Positions 41,008 through 48,601 are shown, numbered from the stretch's first letter. The stretch: DNA of 64,000 nt from Streptomyces antibioticus (GCF_002019855.1 NZ_CM007717.1:4947798-5011797), one strand, 5' to 3'. Notes: generated from the sequence alone by a model not told the origin. Made by a program: numbers and translations.

Positions 41008-43896
41008 TCATGCGGAGGCGTCCGCCGGGGTCTCTGTGCCGGCCCGGCCGTTCTCCGGGCGGGCGAGCCGCTCGCGGACCCCGTCCGCGTCGGGATGGTC
41101 GAACGTCTCGAAGACCGCCAGTGCCTGCCGCCAGCTCGCGCGAGCGGCCGCGTGCTCGCCGGCGGCCCGGTGGACGTCGCCGAGGTTGCTCAGGGTGTGG
41201 CCCTCGCCCCACCGGTTGGCGACGGCCCGGTGCGTCTCCAGCGCCTGGTGGTAGTACCCGACCGCCTCGTCGTACCGGTGGAGCCGGTGGTGGACGGTGC
41301 CGAGGATGTCGAGGGTGACGCCCACGACCCAGCGGTTGCCGTTGGCGCGCAGGACGGTCAGCGCCTCGTCCAGACAGCCGACGGCGTCGTCGTACCGGCC
41401 CAGCCGCTGGTAGGCGTCGCCCAGGTTGGACAGGGCGATCCCCTTTCCCCAGGCGCTGCCGTTGATCTCGTCGAGGACGAGTCCCCGGCGGATGTACTCG
41501 ACGGCCTTGCGGAGCCGGCCGGACTGGAGGTACACGTCGCCCAGGTTGGACACGGCGAGCGAGCGGCCCGTGGCGTCCCCGAGTTCGCGGTAGGCGGCCA
41601 TGGCCCGGCGCAGGTGGCCGATGGCCTCCTCGTACCGCCCGCTGCTGCGCAGCGCGGCGGCCGTGTCGGCGAGGGCCCGGGCCTCGCCCGGGAGGTCGTG
41701 CGCGGCGCGGGCGGCGGCCAGACCCACCCGGGTGGTGTCGGCCCAGTCGTGCAGATGACTGCGGAGGTAGAAGAAGCCCCACAGGGTGGCGGGCAGCCGC
41801 CAGGCGATGTCCGCCCGCCCGATCGCGGCGGCCTGGTGCACGCCGGTCACCAGGTTGGCGCGTTCGGTCTCGCACCAGTCCAGTGCCTGGTCGTGGGTCG
41901 TGAACCCGGGTACGGAGAACGCCGGGGGGAGCGGCGGCAGGGGGATCCGTTCACGGTGCGGGGTGATCTGCGCGTAGGCGGCGTCGGCGGCGTGCAGATA
42001 CCAGGTGAGCAGCCGGCCGACGGCCTGGTCCCGTTCCTGCGGTGTCTCCTCGGCGTCCACGCGTTCGGCCGCGTACACCTGGAGCAGGTCGTGCAGGGTG
42101 TAGCGGCCCGGCGCGCGTTCGGTGACCAGGCACGCGGACGTCAGTTCGGCGAGCGGGCCGCGGATCTCCCGCGGGGTGAGCCCGGCGAGGGCGGCCGCGG
42201 CGGGCGCGGAGATGTCGGGACCGGAGTGCAGACCGAGCAGCCGGAACAGGCGGGCTGCGGGCGCCGACAGCGCACGGTACGACCAGGAGAAGACGGCGCG
42301 TACGTCGGTGCTGAGGTCGTCGCCCCCGGCGAAGGCGTCGAGGCTGCCGTGGCTCTCGCGCAGGCTCTCGGCGAGGGAACCGAGCGGGAACCGGGGGTGG
42401 GTGGCGGCGTGCGCGGCAACGATGGCCAGCGCCAGCGGCAGATGGGCGCACCGGGTGATGATCTCGGCCGTCGCCTCCGGCTCAGCCGCCGGCCGGTCCG
42501 CGCCGAGGCGGCCGGCCAGCAGGGCGTGGGCCTCCGCGGAGGTGAGCTGGTCCAGGGTCAGCGGATGCGCCCCCTCGGCGGCGACCAGGCCCAGGAGCTG
42601 GTTGCGGCTGGTCACGATCACGAGGGAGCCGAGGGAGCCGGGCAGCAGCGGACGGACCTGGTCGGTGTCACGGGCGTTGTCGAGGAGCACCAGCACCCGC
42701 CGCCCTGCGAGCAGGCTGCGGTACAGCGCCACCTTGGCGTCGAGACCCGAGGGAATCCGCATCGCGGGAACACCGAGCGCGTCGAGGAAGGTGCGGACGG
42801 CGTCCTCCGGCTGTACCGCCGAGCCGGTCGGGCCGAAGCCGCGCAGATTGATGTAGAGCTGGCCGCCCGGAAAGCGGTCGGCCAGCTCATGGGCCCAGCG
42901 GACGGCCAGAGCGGTCTTGCCGACCCCGGCCATGCCGCCGATCGCGCTGATCACCACCGTGGTGAACTGTCCGTCGTCCTCGGGCAACAGGGCGCGCAGC
43001 CGGTCGAGTTCGACGGTGCGCCCGGTGAACGTGGCGAGTCCCGGCGGAAGTTGCGCGGGTACGGATTCCGGAACACCGCTCGTGGCGTCGGGTTCCCGCT
43101 GCCCGGACGGATCCCGGGCCAGGGCCGGGTCACCCGCGAGGATGCGCTCGTGCAGGTCCTGGAGACGGGCGCTGGGTTCGATGCCGAGTTCGCCGACCAC
43201 GGCGTTGCGGGCCGTCCGGTAGGCGGTCAGCGCCTCCGCCTGCCTCCCGGACCGGTACAGCGCGAGCATCAGCAGCCGCGACAGATGCTCCCGCAGCGGG
43301 TGCTGGGCGACCAGCGCGGTCAGCTCCGCGATCACCTCGTCATGGCGTCCGAGTTCGATGTCGATGTCGAGCCGGGTCTCCAGCGTGGTCAGCCGGACCT
43401 CGTCCAGCCGCCCGCGTTCCGACTCGGCCAGCGGGCCGGGCAGTCCGGCGAGCGCCGATCCGCGCCACAGGTCCAGGGCGGAGTGCAGCAGCTTGGCGGC
43501 CGCGGACACCTCGCCGGCGGTGCGCAGCCTTCTCGCCTCCGCGGCGTGCCGCTCGAACACGGCGAGGTCCAGGGACTCTTCGGGCACCTGGGCCAGATAG
43601 CTGTCACCGACCGAGACGACCGTCCGCGGGGGAGCGGCCGAGGCCCGTCCGGGTTCGAGGACCTTGCGGAGGCGGGACACGTAGGTGCGCAGTACGGACA
43701 CCGCGGCGGGTGGTGGGTCCCCGCCCCAGACCGCGTCGACCAGTTCGTCGAGCGCGACCGGGCGGCTTCGCCGTAACAGCAACGCCGCCAGCACCGCGCG
43801 TTGTTGTGGGGAGCCGAGAGCCAACTCCTCCGTGCCGCGCCAGGCTCGTACCGGTCCCAGCACGGAGAATCGCACATCCGTCTCATGGGCGTTCAT
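41008..43896 (-). CDS. AfsR-like SARP regulator (SARP-NB-ARC-TPR)
   Basis: 962 aa. In order: an OmpR-like winged HTH (1-95, RFSVLGPVRAWRGTEELALGSPQQRAVLAALLL), a bacterial transcriptional activation domain (about 100-245), and an NB-ARC ATPase (about 285-560) with Walker A GGMAGVGKTAL (K327) and Walker B RRVLVLLDNA. A helical region follows, and then about five TPRs (about 740-940, ALSNLGDAYQRLGRYDDAVGCL type). This is the AfsR/DnrI family that activates secondary metabolism and developmental genes by binding direct repeats near -35. It is the only large regulator in the island and a candidate for controlling it. Confidence 0.93.
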   Translation of the reverse strand: MNAHETDVRFSVLGPVRAWRGTEELALGSPQQRAVLAALLLRRSRPVALDELVDAVWGGDPPPAAVSVLRTYVSRLRKVLEPGRASAAPPRTVVSVGDSYLAQVPEESLDLAVFERHAAEARRLRTAGEVSAAAKLLHSALDLWRGSALAGLPGPLAESERGRLDEVRLTTLETRLDIDIELGRHDEVIAELTALVAQHPLREHLSRLLMLALYRSGRQAEALTAYRTARNAVVGELGIEPSARLQDLHERILAGDPALARDPSGQREPDATSGVPESVPAQLPPGLATFTGRTVELDRLRALLPEDDGQFTTVVISAIGGMAGVGKTALAVRWAHELADRFPGGQLYINLRGFGPTGSAVQPEDAVRTFLDALGVPAMRIPSGLDAKVALYRSLLAGRRVLVLLDNARDTDQVRPLLPGSLGSLVIVTSRNQLLGLVAAEGAHPLTLDQLTSAEAHALLAGRLGADRPAAEPEATAEIITRCAHLPLALAIVAAHAATHPRFPLGSLAESLRESHGSLDAFAGGDDLSTDVRAVFSWSYRALSAPAARLFRLLGLHSGPDISAPAAAALAGLTPREIRGPLAELTSACLVTERAPGRYTLHDLLQVYAAERVDAEETPQERDQAVGRLLTWYLHAADAAYAQITPHRERIPLPPLPPAFSVPGFTTHDQALDWCETERANLVTGVHQAAAIGRADIAWRLPATLWGFFYLRSHLHDWADTTRVGLAAARAAHDLPGEARALADTAAALRSSGRYEEAIGHLRRAMAAYRELGDATGRSLAVSNLGDVYLQSGRLRKAVEYIRRGLVLDEINGSAWGKGIALSNLGDAYQRLGRYDDAVGCLDEALTVLRANGNRWVVGVTLDILGTVHHRLHRYDEAVGYYHQALETHRAVANRWGEGHTLSNLGDVHRAAGEHAAARASWRQALAVFETFDHPDADGVRERLARPENGRAGTETPADASA

Positions 43897-44085
43897 GGGA
43901 CGGACTCTACTGACCGGCGTTGTGCGCGCGGCGGCTTCGACGGAACGTACATTTCCGCCCCGTTCAATGCGTGTTGAGTGCCGTCGGCTATGTAATTGAA
44001 CGTTTAATCACCGGGTTCGGTTGAACCGTTCGGGGACGGGGGCCGTTGCGCTACCGGATTCCGTCTCAGGACCGAAGGAGCAGGT
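43897..44085. promoter_or_regulatory. Divergent promoter region with inverted repeats
   Basis: It holds an AT-richer patch (about 43985-44012), a distant inverted pair CGTTCAAT (43961-43968) / ATTGAACG (43995-44002), and a tight dyad GGTTC-GGTT-GAACC (44014-44027). A variant island motif GGGGCCGTTGCG-CTA-CCGG lies at 44037-44056, 30 bp before the ChW gene. Confidence 0.55.
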
Positions 44086-45339
44086 ATGAACCGGGGTGAG
44101 CATACGGACGGGCCGGGGGCCGAGGATCCCGGAGCGGCGGGTCCTCCCGGGCCGCCCGCGCCCGACTTCACCGTGGTCATCTCCGGCGACGGCTCCGCCG
44201 CCGTCGACGGGGAGCCCGTACGGACGGAGACGGACGAGTCGGTCGACGCGGCGGTCCTCGACCGGCTGCACCGGCACGCCGTCGACCGCGACAGCACGGT
44301 CACGGCGGCCGTCACCGACCCCTCCGCGGGCTATGTGACGTACGTCGAGGTCGCCCCGGACGGTTCGAGCAGACTCCTGGAACGACCGGAACAGCCGGAA
44401 CGACAGCCGGAACCGGCCCCCGCCGCTGTTGCCCCGGGGCCGACGGCCGTACGCAGAACCCGGACCCGGACCCGGCAGTCGGACGACGAGTACGAGCCCG
44501 CCCGTCTGCTCGACAGGCCGTTGGTCATCGGACCGGTGGCCCTCCTCGTGGCCGGCGCCGTCATCGTCCCGCTGGTGATGCTGGGAAGCGGCGGATCGGA
44601 TGACGGCGAGCCGACGGGCCAGGCAGCCCGCGCGACCGCACCACAGCGGACGGCGTCCCCGTCGCCCCGGACGGCGGCGCCGACCGTCTCCGTGTCCCCG
44701 AGCGTGGGGTCGCCGTCCCCCAGCCCGTCACCGACCAAGCCGAAGGCGAAGCCGAAACCGACGCCGAAGGCGCCGGGCGGGGCGGGTGGCGCAACGGTCA
44801 CCGTGCGACCGCCGAAGGCCACCACCACGGTGACCGCCAAGCCCCCGGCGGAGACGGCCGCCACGGCCGTGAAGCGCCTCGCCCGGAACGATCCGTCCGG
44901 ACGGCACATCTGCTACCGCGCCTACGTCTCCGGCCGCGGCTGGCAGAAGCCGGTGTGCGACGGCACGACAGCCGGGACGACGGGACAGAACCTGCCGATC
45001 AAGGCGCTCAACATCGCCGTGAGCGGGACGGGGGGTACGGCCGCCAACGCGTTTGTCCACAACCCTCGTTCGACCGACGGGCTGGGGGTCTGGAAGCCGA
45101 AGTGGACGCCCAACACGGACGACGGCAAGAACATCTACATCGGCAGCGCGAAGCGGAGCGCCCCGAACATGCTGGCCTTCGCCATCAACGTCGGCAGCGG
45201 GGGCCGGATCTGCCAGGCCACCCATGTTCACGACATCGGCTGGAGCGAGACGGGCTGCGCCGACCCCCGCCCCGACTTCGCCACCGGCGGCTCGTTCAGC
45301 AACGACCGGTGGCTGGAAGCGGTGAAGTTCACCGTCTGA
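44086..45339 (+). CDS. Membrane-anchored ChW-repeat protein with N-terminal domain shared with the gene at 25215
   Basis: 417 aa. Residues 27-98 (DFTVVISGDGSAAVDGEPV, ESVDAAVLDRLHR, YVEVAPDGSSRLL) match the N-terminal domain of the protein at 25215. After a basic stretch comes one membrane helix (145-168, LVIGPVALLVAGAVIVPLVML), then a Ser/Pro/Lys linker, and finally ChW-type (clostridial hydrophobic-W) repeats from about 265 to 417. Tryptophan/glycine blocks such as YRAYVSGRGWQKPVCDG with TTGQNLPIKALNIAV, and HVHDIGWSETGC, define them. The cytosolic domain is thus linked to an external binding domain. ATG at 44086, AAGGAG upstream. Confidence 0.75.
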   Translation: MNRGEHTDGPGAEDPGAAGPPGPPAPDFTVVISGDGSAAVDGEPVRTETDESVDAAVLDRLHRHAVDRDSTVTAAVTDPSAGYVTYVEVAPDGSSRLLERPEQPERQPEPAPAAVAPGPTAVRRTRTRTRQSDDEYEPARLLDRPLVIGPVALLVAGAVIVPLVMLGSGGSDDGEPTGQAARATAPQRTASPSPRTAAPTVSVSPSVGSPSPSPSPTKPKAKPKPTPKAPGGAGGATVTVRPPKATTTVTAKPPAETAATAVKRLARNDPSGRHICYRAYVSGRGWQKPVCDGTTAGTTGQNLPIKALNIAVSGTGGTAANAFVHNPRSTDGLGVWKPKWTPNTDDGKNIYIGSAKRSAPNMLAFAINVGSGGRICQATHVHDIGWSETGCADPRPDFATGGSFSNDRWLEAVKFTV

Positions 45340-45349
45340 CGGACGGGAA

Positions 45350-45399
45350 GCGTCCTGCGAGACTTCGGTGAACAGGTACAGGGCCTGTACGAGAGGTGA
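45350..45399 (+). repeat. Right copy of 50-bp direct repeat (displaced acyl-CoA ligase 3' end)
   Basis: It encodes VLRDFGEQVQGLYER-stop, matching the C-terminus of the ligase at 22579 with 43/50 identical bases. Four of the six changed codons are synonymous, so it decayed or diverged as coding DNA. It starts 10 bp after the ChW gene stop and has no start codon of its own. Confidence 0.75.
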
Positions 45400-45409
45400 G
45401 CGGGCCGTT

Positions 45410-45898
45410 GTGAACGAGATCGAGTTCTTCCACCACCCGGCGGAGAGCGCGCCGGAGTTCCCCGTCTGGGGCATCCGCGTCGACGGCACGGACCTGCGCG
45501 CGCACGTCGCGTGGGCGACAAGGGAGTTGTGGCGCCCGGAGCTGGAGGACCAGTTCGAGGACCAGGAACGAGAGTCGGCGGAACAGATCTGGGCCGGCTT
45601 CGAGGGACTGTGGGTAAGGGAGTTCAGCCCCGCGTCCTTCCTGTCCGACGTGGACGAGACCCCCCTCCTGGGCTGCCCCTGCGGCATCTGGCAGTGCGCC
45701 CCACTGCTCGCGTCCCGCCGGGTGACCGGTACGACGGTCACCTGGTCCACCTTCCGCCTGCCGTTCCGCGAACAGTGGGGAGAACTCCCTGTGGGCCCCT
45801 TCGTGTTCAGGAGGGACGCGTACGAGGCATCCCTGACAGCCCCACCGCTCCTACCTGAAGACCCACTGGGCCCACCCCCTCCCGGCCTGGGAGTGTGA
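45410..45898 (+). CDS. Hypothetical protein
   Basis: 162 aa, not recognised by domain. It is an acidic, aromatic-rich soluble protein (MNEIEFFHHPAESAPEFPVWGIRVDG, then DETPLLGCPCGIWQCAPLLA, TWSTFRLPFREQWGELPVGPFVF). The C-x-C-x4-C pattern could bind a metal. The GTG at 45410 has GAGGTGAG about 9 bp upstream. Curiously, the start codon is inside CGGGCCGTTGTG, which resembles the island motif. It is the first gene outside the 50-bp repeat and is followed closely by the HEAT-repeat gene. Confidence 0.65.
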   Translation: MNEIEFFHHPAESAPEFPVWGIRVDGTDLRAHVAWATRELWRPELEDQFEDQERESAEQIWAGFEGLWVREFSPASFLSDVDETPLLGCPCGIWQCAPLLASRRVTGTTVTWSTFRLPFREQWGELPVGPFVFRRDAYEASLTAPPLLPEDPLGPPPPGLGV

Positions 45899-45905
45899 GC
45901 GGCCG

Positions 45906-46715
45906 ATGGCGATGTTCGTCCACCTGACGTCGGCGTCCACCGCCCCGCGCGTCCGCCGCTCCGGAATCCGTGCCGTGAGCCACGGCCAGGACGGCGCGCG
46001 TGGCGTCTACTGCTTCCCGGTGCTGCCCTCCCACACCCTCACCCACCAGTGGCTGCGTGAACTGGCCCGCTTCGGCAGCCGGGGCGGTCTGGTCGCCGTC
46101 CACATCCGGCTGGACGACACGCAGGAGGTGCTGGTCGGGCACTACCGGGACCGCGCCCGGGGCGCCCAGACGACCGTCACCGCCGCGGAGGCGGTACGCC
46201 GCGTCGGGGCACTGGAGGACCCACGCGGCTGGGAGGTCTTCGTCCCCCGCGCGATCCGCCCACGCGAGATCCACCGTGTTCGCCGGGTGCCCCAACTCCT
46301 CGGCTGGCGCTACCAGCCGGACGCCCACGGCACCCGGCCGTGCACGTGCTACGGCTGTGGGGTGCGCGGCGGTTACGGCGACCGCCGCCTCCGGGAGCGT
46401 CTCCCGCACCCGCTGGACGGCCCCGGCCCGCCGCCCCGCGTCCTGCTCGCGCGCATCGAGACGGCGGGGGAGCCGGGGGATCCGGCCGTCCTCCTGGAGG
46501 CCCTGCACTGGTTCGCGAAGCGCCGCCGGGGCCCGATCCGCGAACTGACCCGCCTGGCTGCCCACCCCGACCCGGGCGTCCGGGAGGCACTGGTGTGGGC
46601 GATCTGCGGCTGGTCCACCCCCGGCACGGAAACCCTTCTGACCCACCTCGCCACCGACCCCGCCCGGGAGGTCAGGGAGGCGGTGGCGGCGGTGAGGTCT
46701 CACTCCGCGACGTGA
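45906..46715 (+). CDS. HEAT-repeat-containing hypothetical protein
   Basis: 269 aa. The N-terminal half (MFVHLTSASTAPRVRRSGIRAVSHG) resembles small phage-type or ADP-ribosyl-like hypothetical proteins; I cannot name it. There is a Cys cluster CTCYGCGVRG near residue 145. The C-terminal third has HEAT-like repeats (LTRLAAHPDPGVREALVWAICGW, LTHLATDPAREVREAVAAV). It starts 7 bp after the previous stop (same operon). Its end overlaps the convergent DUF397 gene by 16 bp. Confidence 0.65.
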   Translation: MAMFVHLTSASTAPRVRRSGIRAVSHGQDGARGVYCFPVLPSHTLTHQWLRELARFGSRGGLVAVHIRLDDTQEVLVGHYRDRARGAQTTVTAAEAVRRVGALEDPRGWEVFVPRAIRPREIHRVRRVPQLLGWRYQPDAHGTRPCTCYGCGVRGGYGDRRLRERLPHPLDGPGPPPRVLLARIETAGEPGDPAVLLEALHWFAKRRRGPIRELTRLAAHPDPGVREALVWAICGWSTPGTETLLTHLATDPAREVREAVAAVRSHSAT

Positions 46716-46942
46716 GCGAGGAAGCCGTCCCAGGCGGTGGGGGAGAGGTCGAGGGTGGGTCCGGCGGGGTTCTTGGAGTCGCGGATGTGGATAGTGCCTG
46801 GGCAGACGGCAACCTCCAGGCACTCACCGCCCCCACCGTCGCTGTGGGTGGACTTGCGCCAGGCGTAGGCAGCTTCGACGCAATCGCCGCCCTCGCCGTC
46901 GCTGTGACTGGACTTGAACCAGGTGAGTTTCTGGCTGTCCAT
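46700..46942 (-). CDS. DUF397 protein with internal duplication of the first half
   Basis: 80 aa. The DUF397 pattern W-x-K-S-S-x-S appears twice: LTWFKSSHSDGEGGDCVEAA and WRKSTHSDGGGGECLEVA, followed by one normal end (IHIRDSKNPAGPTLDLSPTAWDGFLAH). The first 20 residues of the domain are therefore duplicated. The ATG at 46942 has GGAG 8 bp upstream; a GTG at 46951 overlaps the previous stop. These small proteins pair with the XRE regulators of Streptomyces. Confidence 0.82.
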   Translation of the reverse strand: MDSQKLTWFKSSHSDGEGGDCVEAAYAWRKSTHSDGGGGECLEVAVCPGTIHIRDSKNPAGPTLDLSPTAWDGFLAHVAE

Positions 46943-46947
46943 CGCGA

Positions 46948-47130
46948 TCACTCCGTGGCGTGGGCGAGGAAGTCAGCCCAAGCGGCGCGGGAAAGGGTGA
47001 GGTTGGGGCCAGCGGGATTCTTGGAGTCGCGGATGTGGATGGTGTGGGTGCACGTGGCGACCTCCAGGCACTCGCCGCCTTCGCCGCTGCTGTAGCTGGA
47101 CTTGAACCAGGTGAGGTTCTCGCTGCTCAT
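46948..47130 (-). CDS. DUF397 domain protein
   Basis: 60 aa, one complete domain: LTWFKSSYSSGEGGECLEVAT followed by IHIRDSKNPAGPNLTLSRAAWADFLAH. It overlaps the XRE regulator by four bases and precedes the second DUF397 gene. In Streptomyces such pairs (WhiJ/BldB-like loci) link an XRE regulator to a small partner in developmental control. Confidence 0.88.
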   Translation of the reverse strand: MSSENLTWFKSSYSSGEGGECLEVATCTHTIHIRDSKNPAGPNLTLSRAAWADFLAHATE

Positions 47131-47984
47131 AGTTCCTTCAGCTTCCCTTCGATCAAGGTGCGGGACTCCGCAGGGCTGAGTGCCAGCGCGCGCATGAAAC
47201 CATAGCGGTCTGCGATCTTCCTGACCTCTTCTGAGTCGGTGATCAGCCGGGGATACCTCTGTGCCTCCGTGTACGCGACCTGGCCATGTGCCTTGGGGGT
47301 CAGCAGATTGAACGCGCTGTCCAGGTTGGGGTGTTCCTCGCGCCGAGTCGGCATCACCTGGATTTCCACGTTCCGAAGGCTGCTGACCCTCAAGAGATTC
47401 TCCAACTGGCCTTTGAGGATGGCCAGTCCGCCGATCGGCCGATCCAGAACCACCTCTTCAAGGACGTAGCTCACGATCGGCGGGGGCCAGCCGTCGAAGA
47501 TCTGCTGCCGGGAGAGCCGGTCCGCGACCCGCTTCTCGATGATGTCCTCGCTGAGGAAGGGGCGCCTCTGGCGGAACACGGTGAACGCGTACTCCTTAGT
47601 CTGCAAAAGCCCAGGAATGGCATGGTTGGCATAGAAGTGCAGCTCTACCGCCTCCGCCTCCAACGCCGCGTAGCTCCGATACCACTCCGGATGCCGTGTC
47701 CGTACCCGCGACATCGCCTCCCTCAGTTCAGGCACCGCCTGGAGGAACAAGCCCCCCGCGTCCAACAACTCGTCCGCCTTCTCCAGCACCTCCGGCCTCA
47801 TCGTCCGCACCCCCCGCTCCATCGCGGAGATGGCGTCCGGGCCGTAGCCGACCAACTGGCCGAAGTCCTTCTGGGTCAGCCCCTTCCGTTCCCGTAGCAG
47901 CTTCATCATCTTGCCCAGCGCCGTCAGCAAGCCCGTCGTGCCGTCGGCCTCCGCCGGGGTTTCCGGCCTGCGTTCATCCGTCAT
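47127..47984 (-). CDS. XRE-family regulator with DUF5753 domain
   Basis: 285 aa. The N-terminal HTH_3 (LGKMMKLLRERKGLTQKDFGQLVGYGPDAISAMERGVR, about 23-60) is followed by the DUF5753 effector-like domain (about 105-275: HAIPGLLQTKEYAFTVFRQRRP, VLEEVVLDRPIGG, NVEIQVMPTRREEHPNLDSAFNLL). ATG at 47984. Two DUF397 genes follow in the same operon and an anti-sigma-like ATPase lies divergently, a typical actinobacterial developmental module. Confidence 0.92.
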   Translation of the reverse strand: MTDERRPETPAEADGTTGLLTALGKMMKLLRERKGLTQKDFGQLVGYGPDAISAMERGVRTMRPEVLEKADELLDAGGLFLQAVPELREAMSRVRTRHPEWYRSYAALEAEAVELHFYANHAIPGLLQTKEYAFTVFRQRRPFLSEDIIEKRVADRLSRQQIFDGWPPPIVSYVLEEVVLDRPIGGLAILKGQLENLLRVSSLRNVEIQVMPTRREEHPNLDSAFNLLTPKAHGQVAYTEAQRYPRLITDSEEVRKIADRYGFMRALALSPAESRTLIEGKLKEL

Positions 47985-48107
47985 GTACGCCTCCGTGGGT
48001 CCTGGACGACGACACTCCGTACGCACACCGCCCCGCAGCCGTACGGCTACCCAGAGTCGCCAAGTCGCCCCTGGCCAGCGTAGATACAAGCGGCCACGCT
48101 CAGTCAG

Positions 48108-48533
48108 GTGAACTCCGAAATCTCCACCCAGATCTCCACCCCCCTCGGTGGGACGACCCTGCGCCTCAGCTCCACCCCGCGCGGCGCACGCCTGGCCCGG
48201 AGGCTGACCGAACAGCAGCTCACGGCCTGGGGCCACCCGCACGGCGGCGACGGCAACCGCGCCGCACAGCAGGTCGTCGCGGAACTCGCCGCGAACGCGG
48301 TCACGCACGGTCGCGTACCGGGCCGGGACTTCGAGCTGAGGCTGCTGCTGGCGGGGAACACGCTCCGTGTCGAGGTGAGCGACACTCGGGGCGACCGGCG
48401 GCTGCGGATCGTGACCGACCCGGAGGAGGAGGGCGGCCGGGGACTCGTGATCGTCACGGTGCTGGCCCGTGTCTGGGGGGTCACCGAGCGGGAGGTCGGC
48501 AAGACGGTGTGGGCGGAGCTTGAGTTGCCGTGA
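48108..48533 (+). CDS. ATP-binding protein (HATPase_c_2, anti-sigma-factor-like)
   Basis: 141 aa. GHKL fold: the N box AAQQVVAELAANAVTHG and the G1/G2 boxes LRVEVSDTRGDRRLR and EGGRGLVIVTVLARVWG are present. It is the SpoIIAB/RsbW-like type common in Streptomyces, here without a sigma gene. GTG start at 48108. Divergent from the XRE/DUF397 operon, with which such ATPases are often paired. Confidence 0.88.
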   Translation: MNSEISTQISTPLGGTTLRLSSTPRGARLARRLTEQQLTAWGHPHGGDGNRAAQQVVAELAANAVTHGRVPGRDFELRLLLAGNTLRVEVSDTRGDRRLRIVTDPEEEGGRGLVIVTVLARVWGVTEREVGKTVWAELELP

Positions 48534-48601
48534 AAGGGGCTCCCACCCGCTCCCACCGTGCCGATTACCGGAACCGGGCCGAATCGATGAATCATGGACC
48601 C

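Noticed and set aside
24443..45399. Intact integrative conjugative element with integrase, relaxase and oriT
   Set aside because: Despite attachment-site-like repeats and T4SS-like genes, no integrase, relaxase, excisionase or replication gene could be found between the repeats.
45368..45412. Longer start for the hypothetical gene at 45410 (GTG 45368)
   Set aside because: The extra residues come from the displaced ligase 3' end in another frame; the GTG at 45410 has the better ribosome site.
45401..45412. Eighth copy of the island motif
   Set aside because: CGGGCCGTTGTG matches, but it contains the start codon, lacks the YCGR part and lies outside the repeat boundary; probably chance.
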